Part shown: positions 23,345 through 31,467 of the stretch, in pieces
Layout of the letters: the number at the start of each line of letters is the position of its first letter
Numbering within the stretch: the stretch's first letter is position 1
Assembly (NCBI RefSeq): GCF_000284415.1
Contig: NC_017059.1
Span: forward strand, 3,319,838 to 3,355,021
Length of the DNA stretch: 35,184 nt
DNA from: Pararhodospirillum photometricum DSM 122
Lineage (GTDB): Bacteria; Pseudomonadota; Alphaproteobacteria; Rhodospirillales; Rhodospirillaceae
Direction of reading: 5' to 3'
Made by a program: the position numbers and the translations under genes
Notes under the pieces: model-generated
What the model saw: only the letters and a program-made list of their open reading frames with translations
Databases searched by the model: none
What the model was told of the DNA's origin: nothing

Positions 23345-24615
23345 CGCCCGCCGCCCTGGACCGGCTGGGGGCCTGCCCCGCTTGCGATACCGTGTATCTG
23401 CGCACCGAGATCGCTCCCGGGGCGAGCGCCCATTGTCTGCGCTGCGGCAGCCGTCTTTATACCCGCTCCCGGTTCTCCCCCTCGCAGATGCTGGCCTTGG
23501 TGCTGGGGGCCCTGATCCTGGGGGGCATCGCCAACACCACCCCCATCGTCGAGATCCAGTTTCGCGGGCTGGCCAGTTCCACCACTTTGATCGGCGCCAT
23601 TGTCTTGTTGGTCGAGGAGGGGGAGCCGCTGGTGGGGATGCTGGCGGCGCTGACCACCGTGGTTTTTCCCGTGCTGGATCTGGGCTTGCTGGCGGCGGTG
23701 CTGCTGGGCTGGAGTCGTGGCGAGCGGCCGGTCTGGTTTGCTCCGGCCTTGCGCCTGATCCTGGCCTTGCGGCCCTGGGGCATGGTCGAGGTGTTCATGC
23801 TGGGGGTGCTGGTCGCCTTGGTCAAGCTATCGGCCCAGACCCAGATCCTGCCCGGTCCGGCGCTGTGGGCCTTTGCCGCGCTGACCGTGCTTTTGGTGCC
23901 GATCCTGACCTTTGACCCCCGCTTCTTGTGGAACCGGGCGGGGGAGGCGGGAGCGTCTTCCTCCGGGGAGGCCGCGCCGTCTCCCCAGGCGCCGCCGGCC
24001 TTGGTGTCGGCCCGGGCTGCCGGTCTGGTGGCCTGCGAGACGTGTGGCCAACTGCATCCCCGGGCCCATGTCGGCCCGTGCACGCGCTGCCACGCGCCCA
24101 TACACCCGCGCAAGCCCGCCAGCCTTCAGCGGGTTGGCGCCCTGCTGCTGGGGGCGGTGATTTTGTATGTTCCGGCCAATTTGCTCCCGGTAATGCAAAC
24201 AACGACCCTCAAGGGGGAAAAAAGGGATACCATCCTGAGCGGGGTGGTCTATTTTTGGGAGACGGGATCGCCGGAACTGGCCATCCTGATCTTTAGTGTC
24301 AGTGTTCTGATTCCCTTGGTAAAGATGGCGGCGTTGGCCTTCTTGATCACCTCGACGCATCGGCGCTGGGCCGGGCGGCGCCATACCCGCTTGCGTCTGT
24401 TCGCCCTCGTCGATGCCATTGGCCGCTGGTCCATGCTCGACGTGTTCGTGGTCACCTTGATGGTCGGCTTGGTCCGCTTTCAGGCCCTGGCCCGCATTGA
24501 GGCTGGTCCCGGCGCGGCGGCGTTCGGGGCAGTGGTGATCCTCACCATGCTGGCCGTCCACAGCTTTGATCCCCGGTTGATGTGGGATCCCGACGAGACC
24601 GACCATGGCCCCTGA
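23341..24615 (+). CDS. pqiA: Paraquat-inducible protein A (PqiA family)
   Basis: A 424-residue inner-membrane protein made of two repeated halves, each with a zinc-ribbon-like cysteine set and about four membrane segments: CPACDTVY with CLRCGSRL in the first half, CETCGQLHP with CTRCHAPIHP in the second. PqiA works with PqiB and PqiC, a pathway thought to move lipids between the inner and outer membranes. A low-complexity linker (SSSGEAAPSPQAPP) joins the halves, and its DNA resembles the intergenic palindromic repeat of this window. The ATG overlaps the glk stop, and the end overlaps pqiB by 11 bases, so translation is coupled throughout. Confidence 0.93.
   Translation: MTPAALDRLGACPACDTVYLRTEIAPGASAHCLRCGSRLYTRSRFSPSQMLALVLGALILGGIANTTPIVEIQFRGLASSTTLIGAIVLLVEEGEPLVGMLAALTTVVFPVLDLGLLAAVLLGWSRGERPVWFAPALRLILALRPWGMVEVFMLGVLVALVKLSAQTQILPGPALWAFAALTVLLVPILTFDPRFLWNRAGEAGASSSGEAAPSPQAPPALVSARAAGLVACETCGQLHPRAHVGPCTRCHAPIHPRKPASLQRVGALLLGAVILYVPANLLPVMQTTTLKGEKRDTILSGVVYFWETGSPELAILIFSVSVLIPLVKMAALAFLITSTHRRWAGRRHTRLRLFALVDAIGRWSMLDVFVVTLMVGLVRFQALARIEAGPGAAAFGAVVILTMLAVHSFDPRLMWDPDETDHGP
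23964..23989 (+). repeat. Repeat-like palindrome inside the pqiA linker
   Basis: CGGGGAGGCCGCGCC then GTCTCCCCAGG closely resembles the core of intergenic copies 8 and 10, with two extra bases in the right arm. It is in frame and encodes the alanine/proline linker between the two PqiA halves. Confidence 0.55.
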
Positions 24616-25915
24616 TGACTTTTCTGTGCCCACCGCCGTCCAGCCCGATGTCCGCCCGCCCCGGCGTTGGCGGGTCTCCTGGGTGTGGAGCGTGCCCGTT
24701 CTGGCCGCCTTGGTCGGCCTGTCCCTGCTTTACAAAACCGTGATTGATCGGGGCCCCAGCATCGTGGTGACCTTCCAGGCCGCCACGGGGATCGAAGCCG
24801 GCAAGACCCGGGTCAAGGTCAAGGATGTGGAAATCGGTCAGGTCACTGCGGTGCATCTGGCCCCCGACCGTTCCCATGTTGAGGTCATGATTGAACTGGC
24901 CAAGGAAGCCCGCTCGTTCACCGCCCGCGACAGCCGCTTTTGGGTGGTGCGCCCGCGCTTTGCCGGCTCGGGCATTTCGGGTCTGGAGACCCTGATGTCG
25001 GGGGCCTACATCGCCGCCGAGGGCGGACGGGCCAGCGACACCGCCGAGCGTTTCACCGGCCTGGAAACGCCCCCGGTGATCGCGACCGACCTGCCGGGGC
25101 GGCGCTTTCAATTGGAGGCCGAGGACTCCGGCTCCCTTGATGTTGGCGCGCCCGTGTTTTTCCGGCGCCTGCCGGTCGGGCAGGTCGAGGGCGTGGTCCT
25201 CAACCCCCGGGGGCGCGGGGTGAGCATTGGCATCTTCGTCCACGCCCCTTATGACCGGTTCGTGACCGTTGGCACCCGCTTTTGGCATGCAAGCGGTATT
25301 GATTTTAGCTTGGATGCCCGGGGGCTGCGGGTCGATACCCAATCCCTGGCCGCCATCTTGATGGGGGGCATCGCCTTCGAGACCCCTGACGATCCCGGGG
25401 CCGACGACTTCATCTCCGAGGGGGCCTCCTTCCCGCTGTCGCGCAACCGGTCGAGCGCCTTGGAGCCGGTCCACGAGGGGGCCTTTAGCGTCCTCATGCG
25501 CTTCAATCAGTCGGTGCGTGGCCTCGAGGTCGGCGCGCCCCTGGATTTGCGCGGCGTCGAGGTCGGTCGGGTCAAGGCCATTCGGCTGGTCTACGAGCCC
25601 CGAAGCCGCGATTTCGTGCCGGTGGTCGAGGGCGAGATCTATCCCGACCAGTTGGAAACCCTGGCCGGCGGCGCCCGCGACCTGCTGGCCCACGGCACCG
25701 AAAGTCTGGCCCAGCAGATCGACCACGGCCTGCGCGCCCAACTGCGCTCGGACAGCCTGCTGACCGGCAAGCTGTTCGTGGCCGTCGATTTCTTCCCCGA
25801 CGCCCCCCCGGGTGGCCTACGATCCCAAGGCCGACCCGCCGGAACTGCCCACGGTCAAGGGCGACATGCAGGAGATCACCCAGCAGATTCAAGCCGTGCT
25901 GCGCAAGGTCAGTAA
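24605..25915 (+). CDS. pqiB: PqiB-like MCE protein, first part (frameshifted)
   Basis: The frame encodes one N-terminal membrane helix (WVWSVPVLAALVGLSLLY, about residues 26-43) and three MCE domains, beginning near GPSIVVTFQAATGIEAG, GRRFQLEAEDSGSLDVG and SVLMRFNQSVRGLEVG. This is the PqiB architecture: a periplasm-spanning hexameric tunnel for lipid transport anchored in the inner membrane. After VAVDFFPDAPP, at the C7 run 25803-25809, the frame turns into nonsense and stops at 25915. Losing one C would continue as DAPRVAYDPKADPPELP into the next frame, so the real gene should span 24605-26228 (about 540 residues). The start overlaps pqiA. Confidence 0.88.
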   Translation: MAPDDFSVPTAVQPDVRPPRRWRVSWVWSVPVLAALVGLSLLYKTVIDRGPSIVVTFQAATGIEAGKTRVKVKDVEIGQVTAVHLAPDRSHVEVMIELAKEARSFTARDSRFWVVRPRFAGSGISGLETLMSGAYIAAEGGRASDTAERFTGLETPPVIATDLPGRRFQLEAEDSGSLDVGAPVFFRRLPVGQVEGVVLNPRGRGVSIGIFVHAPYDRFVTVGTRFWHASGIDFSLDARGLRVDTQSLAAILMGGIAFETPDDPGADDFISEGASFPLSRNRSSALEPVHEGAFSVLMRFNQSVRGLEVGAPLDLRGVEVGRVKAIRLVYEPRSRDFVPVVEGEIYPDQLETLAGGARDLLAHGTESLAQQIDHGLRAQLRSDSLLTGKLFVAVDFFPDAPPGGLRSQGRPAGTAHGQGRHAGDHPADSSRAAQGQ

Positions 25916-26228
25916 GATCCCCTTCGATACCCTGGGGGAGGATGCGCACGTCTTGATGACCACCTTGAATGCGACGGTGGCGCGCTTGGACACCACCTTG
26001 GCCCGCACCGACAAGGCCGTGCTGCCCGAGGTGCGTGACGCCTTGCGCGAACTACGCCAGACGATCGAGGCCCTGCGCGGTGCCACTTCCCCCGATGCCC
26101 CCCTGCAACAGGACTTGCGCCAGACCCTCCAGGGCCTGGGCGACGCCGCGCGGGCCTTGCGCACCCTAGCCGATACCGTTGAGTCCCAGCCCGAATCCCT
26201 TCTGCGCGGCCGCCGGGAGTCCAACTGA
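25812..26228 (+). CDS. pqiB: PqiB-like MCE protein, C-terminal part
   Basis: This frame of 138 residues carries the missing end of PqiB: VAYDPKADPPELPTVKGDM followed by long amphipathic helices (DAHVLMTTLNATVARLDTTL and VRDALRELRQTIEALRG). Such C-terminal helices form the central needle-like coiled coil of PqiB rings. GTG 25812 is only a formal start, as no ribosome-binding site precedes it. The stop overlaps the pqiC start as TGATG. It should be read as the 3' end of the gene at 24605 after a one-base correction in the C7 run. Confidence 0.82.
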   Translation: MAYDPKADPPELPTVKGDMQEITQQIQAVLRKVSKIPFDTLGEDAHVLMTTLNATVARLDTTLARTDKAVLPEVRDALRELRQTIEALRGATSPDAPLQQDLRQTLQGLGDAARALRTLADTVESQPESLLRGRRESN

Positions 26229-26845
26229 TGACCTTTCGCCCTTTCTTGCTTGTTTCCCTGGTGGTGGCCCTGCTTGGGGCCTGCGCCGAGTCGCCGCCGC
26301 GCCGCCTCCACGTGCTGGCGGCCGACTTTCCCCCAGCGACCGGGGGCGAGGCTCGGGTGTTGGTCGAACTGCTGCCCGTGGTCTTTCCCGAGCGTCTGAA
26401 CCGCCTCGATCTCGTTCTCGAGCCGAGCGGCGCGCCCTTGAGCGTGCGCGAGAGCGAGCGCTGGGCCGCTCCCTTGCCCGATGAAATGCGCCAGATCCTG
26501 GCCGATGCCCTGTGGGCGGGGCTCGGCGCCCAAGATGTCTACCGAGCGCCCGTCGATCCCCGCTCGACCCGGCTGCCCTTGCTGCGCCTCGCCGTGCGGA
26601 TCGAGCGCTTCGAGGCGGGCGATCAGGCGCGGGTCGAAGCGTCCTGGACCGTCCGCCGCCTGCCCGATGGCCCGCCGCTGGCGTGCCGCCGTCTCGTGGA
26701 AACCCCCGTGAGCGCTCCCACCGCCGACGCCGCCGTGGCCGCCTTGGGGCGGAGTGCCGGGCAGATCGCGATCCTCCTTGCCGCCAGCCTTGATGCCTTT
26801 ACCCGGGGCGAGGGAGGAGCGTGTGAGGCCGAGCCGCGGCGGTAA
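26228..26845 (+). CDS. pqiC: PqiC-like lipoprotein
   Basis: A 205-residue lipoprotein with signal peptide and lipobox LLGAC, so cysteine 19 should be lipidated. The mature part resembles the ABC-type transport auxiliary lipoprotein family, to which PqiC belongs. In E. coli, PqiC is an outer-membrane lipoprotein that contacts the PqiB tunnel. The ATG overlaps the pqiB stop, making glk-pqiA-pqiB-pqiC one coupled unit. A degenerate palindromic repeat follows eight bases after the stop and may end the transcript. Confidence 0.85.
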   Translation: MTFRPFLLVSLVVALLGACAESPPRRLHVLAADFPPATGGEARVLVELLPVVFPERLNRLDLVLEPSGAPLSVRESERWAAPLPDEMRQILADALWAGLGAQDVYRAPVDPRSTRLPLLRLAVRIERFEAGDQARVEASWTVRRLPDGPPLACRRLVETPVSAPTADAAVAALGRSAGQIAILLAASLDAFTRGEGGACEAEPRR

Positions 26846-26852
26846 GAAAGAG

Positions 26853-26888
26853 AAGGCTGGGGAGGCGCGGTCTCCCCCAGGTATCTCG
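26853..26888. repeat. Intergenic palindromic repeat, copy 11 (degenerate)
   Basis: AAGGCTGGGGAGGC is well conserved, but the right arm reads TCTCCCCCAGG, the most diverged of the copies. It lies between pqiC and the SBF-family transporter gene. Confidence 0.75.
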
Positions 26889-26912
26889 TTTTGCGTGTCA
26901 CAAGGAGGTTTT

Positions 26913-27776
26913 ATGATCGCCCAGTTGCTCCCCCTGGGGTTGGCGTTCATCATGTTTTCCATCGGTCTTGGGCTGACCCTCCAGGACTTCACCCGGGTGT
27001 TCCGCTTGCCGGTGCCGCTGGGGGTCGGGCTGCTCAACCAGATGGTAGTGTTGCCGCTCTTGGCGGTGGGGCTGGTCGCGCTGTACGACGGCCGTCCCGA
27101 TTTTGCCCTGGGCTTGATCCTGATTGCCGCCTGCCCGGGGGGGATCAGCTCCAATCTCCTCACCATGCTGGCCGGGGGCAGTGCGGCCCTGTCCATTTCC
27201 ATGACCGCGATCACCAGCATGGCCAGTCTGCTGACCTTGCCGCTGATCGTCGGCGTGGCGCAAAGTGTGGTGCTGGGCCAAAGCCACGAGGTCACCATGC
27301 CCTTGGGCCAGGTTCTGGGCAGCGTGTTCGGCGTGTCCGGGGTGCCCATGGCGCTGGGCATGCTCCTGCGTCACCGCGGGCCCGCCCTGGCCGCCCGTCT
27401 GCGTCCCTGGTGCCACCGGTTGTCCACCGGCATTTTTGTTGTGATCGTGATCAGCGCCTTTGTCGGGCTGCGCCAGGGCATGATGGATCACGTCGCCGAG
27501 ATTGGCCCCCTGGTCCTGGCCTTGAACCTGGGCACCATGACCTTGGGCTTGCTCACGGCCGGGGCCTTGCGTCTGGGTCGCGCCGATGGCATTGCTATTA
27601 CCCTGGAATGTGGCTTGCAAAACGCGGCGTTGGCCATTTTCATTGCGACCTCGGTGCTGGGGCGGCCCGACATGGTGGTTCCCGCCATTCTTTACGCCCT
27701 GGTGATGAACTTGACGGCTCTGCCGTTCGTTGCACTCATGCGGCGGCGCACCGTGCTTTCGGAGACTCTCCCATGA
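26913..27776 (+). CDS. Bile acid:sodium symporter (SBF/BASS) family transporter
   Basis: A 287-residue membrane protein with about nine hydrophobic helices. Family hallmarks are MFSIGLGLTLQDF near the N-terminus, the CPGGISSNLLTMLAGG crossover region, and LECGLQNAALAIFIA, part of the second crossover that binds sodium in homologues. It is probably a sodium-coupled uptake system for an organic anion; the substrate cannot be told. ATG 26913 follows AAGGAGG closely. It overlaps the next gene, an alpha/beta hydrolase, as ATGA. This suggests the transported compound, or a product of it, may be an ester, but that is inference. Confidence 0.88.
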   Translation: MIAQLLPLGLAFIMFSIGLGLTLQDFTRVFRLPVPLGVGLLNQMVVLPLLAVGLVALYDGRPDFALGLILIAACPGGISSNLLTMLAGGSAALSISMTAITSMASLLTLPLIVGVAQSVVLGQSHEVTMPLGQVLGSVFGVSGVPMALGMLLRHRGPALAARLRPWCHRLSTGIFVVIVISAFVGLRQGMMDHVAEIGPLVLALNLGTMTLGLLTAGALRLGRADGIAITLECGLQNAALAIFIATSVLGRPDMVVPAILYALVMNLTALPFVALMRRRTVLSETLP

Positions 27777-28492
27777 CCCGCCCCACCTGTTTTGTTCTTG
27801 TTCATGGTGCGTGGCATGGGGGCTGGTGCTGGGAACGAGTTGTCGCCCTGCTGCGGGCCCGGGGCCATCAGGTGACGGCCCCCACCTTGACCGGTTTGGG
27901 CGAGCGCTCCCATCTCCTCGCCCCAGGGATTACCCTCGCGGTCTTCGTCAACGATATCGTCAACCATCTGATCTGGGAGAGCCTGACCGACGTCGTGCTG
28001 GTCGGGCACAGCTTCGGCGGGGCGGTCATCAGCGGCGTGGCCGACCGCGTGCCCGAGCGCTTGCGTCACTTGGTGTTTCTGGATGCCCACATCCTGGAAA
28101 GCGACGAAACCACCTTCGACCGCATGGATCCCGATATCGTCAACACCCGTATCCTGGCCGCCGCGCGCGCTAGCGGCGGGGTGAGCCTGCCGGTGCCCCC
28201 CGCCCGGGCTTTCGGCGTGCGCGATCCCGAAGCTGCCGCCTGGATCGAGGCCCGCATGACCCCCCATCCCCTCGACAGCTATCGCTCCAGCGTCTCGTTG
28301 TCGCGCCCGGTCGGGGCCGGCGTGCCTCTGTCTTATGTGGTGTGCAGCGATCCCTTGTATGGCCCCCTCGAGATCTCGCGGGCACGGGTGCGCAGCTATG
28401 GGTGGCCGATCGTCGATCTGCCCACCGGCCACGATGCCATGGTCACCGCTCCCCAGGGGCTCGCCGAGACCTTGGAGCAAATCGTCGGCTAG
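27773..28492 (+). CDS. Alpha/beta hydrolase of the plant esterase/hydroxynitrile-lyase-like type
   Basis: A 239-residue soluble alpha/beta hydrolase. The oxyanion-hole stretch is FVLVHGAWHGGWCW, the nucleophile is Ser80 in LVGHSFGG, and the catalytic histidine is His220 in PTGHDAM; an acid is probably the aspartate in VVCSDPLYGP. It resembles the salicylate-methylesterase/hydroxynitrile-lyase branch found widely in bacteria as esterases of unknown substrate. It is translationally coupled to the preceding SBF transporter. The catalytic triad appears complete. Confidence 0.88.
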   Translation: MTRPTCFVLVHGAWHGGWCWERVVALLRARGHQVTAPTLTGLGERSHLLAPGITLAVFVNDIVNHLIWESLTDVVLVGHSFGGAVISGVADRVPERLRHLVFLDAHILESDETTFDRMDPDIVNTRILAAARASGGVSLPVPPARAFGVRDPEAAAWIEARMTPHPLDSYRSSVSLSRPVGAGVPLSYVVCSDPLYGPLEISRARVRSYGWPIVDLPTGHDAMVTAPQGLAETLEQIVG

Positions 28493-28542
28493 CTGCCGCA
28501 GGGGGAAAGGCGGGGGGGCCGCTTCTTCCGCCGACAGTCCCG

Positions 28543-29157
28543 TCAAAGCCACCCCGGCACGATCCCAAGGTGTTCGGGCAGCGCCGTGACGCCCGGCAAG
28601 GCGCGGGCGCGGGCCGCGCTCAGGGCGATTTCGGCACAGGCGCCGGCATCGCTGGCCGCGTTGTGGTGATGCAGCCGGATGCCGAGGTGGCCGGCGACGT
28701 CGGGCAGACGGTGGTGGGGCAGGGCGGGCCAGACGTGGCGGGCGACCTTGACCGTGCACAACGAGCGCACGGTGGGCCGGGGCAGGCCGTACACCTCCAA
28801 GATGGCCCGCAGCACGCTCATGTCGAAGGCCGCGTTGTGGGCCAAGAGCAGCGCTCCGCCGAGATGTGGGGCGATCTCCCGCCAGATTTCGGGAAATTCG
28901 GGCTTGTCCACGACCATCTCGGGCCGAATGCCGTGGATTGAGATGGCGAAGGGGTCAAAACGCAGCTCGGGGGGGCGGATCAAACGGTGGGCGGTGTGAA
29001 CCACCCGGTCGTTGGCGACCCAGGCCAAGCCCACAGCACAGGCGCTGGCGCGGCTGGTGCTGGCCGTTTCAAAGTCGATGGCGATGGCCGACACCGCGCC
29101 CACCTCGTCCGGGCGGGGGATGGGGGTTTCGGGGATGCCGGCACCTGAGCGTTTCAT
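28543..29157 (-). CDS. DnaQ-like 3'-5' exonuclease
   Basis: A 204-residue DEDDh exonuclease. Motif I is AIDFETAS (Asp28 and Glu30), motif II is LAHNAAFDMSVL, and motif III is the HHNAASDAGACAEI block with its histidine and aspartate. It is a free-standing exonuclease related to the epsilon proofreading subunit, not necessarily the replicative one. The N-terminal 20 residues are proline-rich and may be dispensable. A start at 29157 with GGGAG upstream fits. It faces the hydrolase gene convergently across 50 bases in which I see no clear terminator. Confidence 0.9.
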   Translation of the reverse strand: MKRSGAGIPETPIPRPDEVGAVSAIAIDFETASTSRASACAVGLAWVANDRVVHTAHRLIRPPELRFDPFAISIHGIRPEMVVDKPEFPEIWREIAPHLGGALLLAHNAAFDMSVLRAILEVYGLPRPTVRSLCTVKVARHVWPALPHHRLPDVAGHLGIRLHHHNAASDAGACAEIALSAARARALPGVTALPEHLGIVPGWL

Positions 29158-29198
29158 GGCTCTGCTCCCGCCGCTGCGCCTTTACTCTTTAACGGAGT

Positions 29199-29234
29199 GA
29201 GGGGTCTGGGGAGGCCTGCCTCCCCAGCCTTCTC
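29199..29234. repeat. Intergenic palindromic repeat, copy 12
   Basis: GAGGGGTCTGGGGAGGC, a short centre and CCTCCCCAGCCTTCTC. It lies between the exonuclease start and the end of the ABC-permease operon. Confidence 0.88.
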
Positions 29235-29288
29235 TGTGAACGAAAACCCGGATCAGTCACGGCAGACGCCGTTCGTCTTTGTCTTTTC

Positions 29289-29313
29289 GGGAAAAGCGGT
29301 GCCCACTTTTCCC
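29289..29313. repeat. GGGAAAAG/CTTTTCCC palindrome
   Basis: Eight-base perfect arms around CGGTGCCCA. I recognise near-identical sequence as a common intergenic repeat in many alphaproteobacteria. It lies eight bases after the stop of the small membrane-protein gene on the minus strand and may help end that transcript, although no T tract follows. Confidence 0.6.
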
Positions 29314-29321
29314 TGACAAAC

Positions 29322-29900
29322 TTAGCGCTCAGGCATGCCCGGAAGAAAGGGCTCGCCAAAGCCATGAACCGGCTTGTCGGCCCCCACCGAGACCAACTCG
29401 GCCACGTCCAGGAGTTGGCCGCGCAGCATGGGCCACGTGAGGCGCACAGTTTCCCCCTTGGCCCGGATCAGCAACACCCCGCCCAGGGGCTCGAAGGCGC
29501 GGTCGAGGAGGCCGTGATGGCGATCGCGCAGGCCTTCTAGCAAGCGGATCTCCTCGACCTCGGTCCAGATGAAGCGGTGGCGCCGCAGGGGCGGCACGAA
29601 CAGCCCGAAGATCTCTCCCGGGGCTTGCAGGCGTACGCCGGCCAGACTGACCTCAATGCGCAGCACCGCGTGGCCCCAGGCCTGCCCCCCCAGGCCCAGG
29701 GTCGGCAGCAGGAGCACGGGCAGCCAGGGCAGGGCCCGCGCCCCTCCCACCCCGAGGATCCCCAGGGCGACGAGGCCAAACAAGGCCGCCGTGACGCCAT
29801 ACGCCCACGCCGAGGCAAGGCGCCCCGGAATCACCAAGGGGGTGACACCAGGGCGTGACCGCCGGGCAGGGGCGGCGGGAGGGCGGGGCGAGGGCGGCAC
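29322..29900 (-). CDS. Hypothetical two-helix membrane protein, possible PH-like domain
   Basis: A 192-residue protein I do not recognise. After a proline- and arginine-rich start there are two adjacent hydrophobic helices (VTAALFGLVALGILGVGGA and LPWLPVLLLPTLGLGG), then a beta-rich cytoplasmic part with VSLAGVRLQAPGEIFGLF, FIWTEVEEIRLLEG and GGVLLIRAKGETVRLTWP. Two helices followed by a strand-rich domain with an early Trp-Thr-Glu-Val recall bacterial PH-domain membrane proteins, but that is only resemblance. Its GTG start lies one base after the permease stop, so it belongs to the ABC permease operon. Confidence 0.62.
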   Translation of the reverse strand: MPPSPRPPAAPARRSRPGVTPLVIPGRLASAWAYGVTAALFGLVALGILGVGGARALPWLPVLLLPTLGLGGQAWGHAVLRIEVSLAGVRLQAPGEIFGLFVPPLRRHRFIWTEVEEIRLLEGLRDRHHGLLDRAFEPLGGVLLIRAKGETVRLTWPMLRGQLLDVAELVSVGADKPVHGFGEPFLPGMPER

Positions 29901-29901
29901 G

Positions 29902-30621
29902 TCAGCGGTCCTGGGCCAGTTCGGTTTCTTGCGGTCCCAGCAGGTGGCGCGACAGCCGGCGCTCCATCAGGCGCAGGGCCCGGGTGAGCAAGGCCACCAG
30001 CACCAGATAAATGACGCCCGCCGTCACGAAGGCCTCCAGAGGGGCGTAATGCCGGGCATAGAGGTTGCGTGCCACCCCGGTGATGTCGAGCAAGGTGATG
30101 GTCGAAGCGAGGGCGCTGCCCTTGACCATCAGGATCATTTCGTTGCCATAGGCGGGCAGACCGATTTGGAAGGCGCGCGGGAGAATGATGCGGCGGATCA
30201 AAAGCCAGCCGCGCATGCCGATCGCCTGCGCCGCCTCAACCTCGCCGCGCGGGATAGCCTGGATGGCCCCGCGCAGGATTTCGGCCGAATACGCTCCCGT
30301 GTTGAGGGAGAAGGCAATGATGGCGCACCAGTAGGGCTCGCGCAAGACGGACCAGAGAATCGGACTGTGGCGCACCCAAGACAACGTGGAGAGGCCATAG
30401 TAGACTAGGGCGATCTGGATGAGGAGCGGCGTGCCCCGAAAAAAGAAAATATACGCATACGGGACCGCTCGCACCGCTGCCAAGGGATGCACCCGCAACA
30501 ACGCCGTGGGAATGGCAATAAAAAAGCCGATAAACACCGCCAGGGCCACCAACGACAAGGTGACGGGAAGGCCCTGCATGAGCATGCGGGGCAGAAAATC
30601 GGCGATCAGATCGACTCTCAT
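29902..30621 (-). CDS. Polar amino-acid ABC transporter permease (HisM type)
   Basis: A 239-residue inner-membrane permease of the HAAT family. Around five membrane helices are visible, and the EAA loop that docks the ATPase is IPRGEVEAAQAIGMRGWLL, followed by RRIILPRAF. The early FFFRGTPLLIQIALVYYG is typical of histidine/arginine/glutamine-type permeases. It follows the second permease by 61 bases and precedes the small membrane-protein gene. Neither the ATPase nor the periplasmic binding protein is in the window, so the substrate cannot be inferred from context. Confidence 0.92.
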   Translation of the reverse strand: MRVDLIADFLPRMLMQGLPVTLSLVALAVFIGFFIAIPTALLRVHPLAAVRAVPYAYIFFFRGTPLLIQIALVYYGLSTLSWVRHSPILWSVLREPYWCAIIAFSLNTGAYSAEILRGAIQAIPRGEVEAAQAIGMRGWLLIRRIILPRAFQIGLPAYGNEMILMVKGSALASTITLLDITGVARNLYARHYAPLEAFVTAGVIYLVLVALLTRALRLMERRLSRHLLGPQETELAQDR

Positions 30622-30682
30622 GATCCCTCTCCGCCCAGGACTCTCTCTTGAGGCATGACACCACGGTCCCTTCCTGCTTCTC

Positions 30683-31387
30683 TCATCCTGCGCGCCCCGT
30701 CGCCCCCAGGTGGCCGCGATTGGCGCGGCGCTCCAGGAAATGCAGCACCACCATGGTCACGACGGTCAGCAGCAGATACAACCCGGCGGCCGCGAGCAAA
30801 AAGGTGAAGTACTCCCGCGTTGAACGCCCAGCGGTATTGGCGGCGCGCATCAACTCCTCAAGACCAATGACCGAAACCAGGGCCGTGTCCTTGAGGGTCA
30901 CCAGGAACAAGTTGCCCAGGCCCGGCAGGGCCACCCGCCACACTTGGGGCAAGATGATGCGCCGGTAGGTGAGGACCGAGCCCATGCCAAACGCCTTGGC
31001 CGCCTCCACGTGTCCTCGGGGAATGGCCATGACGGCGCCGCGAAACACCTCGCTGGCATAGGCCCCAAAAATCAGCCCGAGAGCGGCCACCCCCCCCAGA
31101 TAAGGACTGAAGGAAATATCCAGGCCTAGCCCCAAGCCATCATTGAGGAGAGCCCGGGCCGCCGCCTCGGCGCCGTAATAGATGATCAGCACCACCAGCA
31201 ACTCGGGCAGGCCCCGGAACAAGTCGGTGTAGGCATTGCCAATAGCCCGAGCGAGGCGACTTCCCGACAGTTTCAGGGACGCTCCGATCAGGCCCAAGAT
31301 GATGCCCACAATCAACGCGCCCAGGGCCAGACGCGCCGTCATGCCTGCCCCGGCAATCAACAGGGGCCCATATCCTTGAAAATCCAT
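30683..31387 (-). CDS. Polar amino-acid ABC transporter permease (HisQ type)
   Basis: A 234-residue permease, partner of the next gene. Marks are LFRGLPELLVVLIIYYG, the EAA loop IPRGHVEAAKAFGMGSVLT with RRIILPQVW, and LKDTALVSVIGLEEL. The two permeases should form the heterodimeric pore of a polar amino-acid importer. I chose ATG 31387 because upstream in-frame codons run into the intergenic repeat and lack protein character. It is the first gene of a three-gene minus-strand operon, divergent from parC with repeat copy 13 between. Confidence 0.91.
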   Translation of the reverse strand: MDFQGYGPLLIAGAGMTARLALGALIVGIILGLIGASLKLSGSRLARAIGNAYTDLFRGLPELLVVLIIYYGAEAAARALLNDGLGLGLDISFSPYLGGVAALGLIFGAYASEVFRGAVMAIPRGHVEAAKAFGMGSVLTYRRIILPQVWRVALPGLGNLFLVTLKDTALVSVIGLEELMRAANTAGRSTREYFTFLLAAAGLYLLLTVVTMVVLHFLERRANRGHLGATGRAG

Positions 31388-31467
31388 GCTCGCCTCGCGC
31401 GCCCTCCCGGTCTGACTGGGCGCAGTGTGAGGGGTTTTGAGCGCGTTGGGAAGCGCTCTGCGTGAAA

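Noticed and set aside
26891..27772. An N-terminal extension of nearly 300 codons to the alpha/beta hydrolase
   Set aside because: It overlaps the SBF transporter in another frame and has no protein character. The hydrolase starts at ATG 27773.
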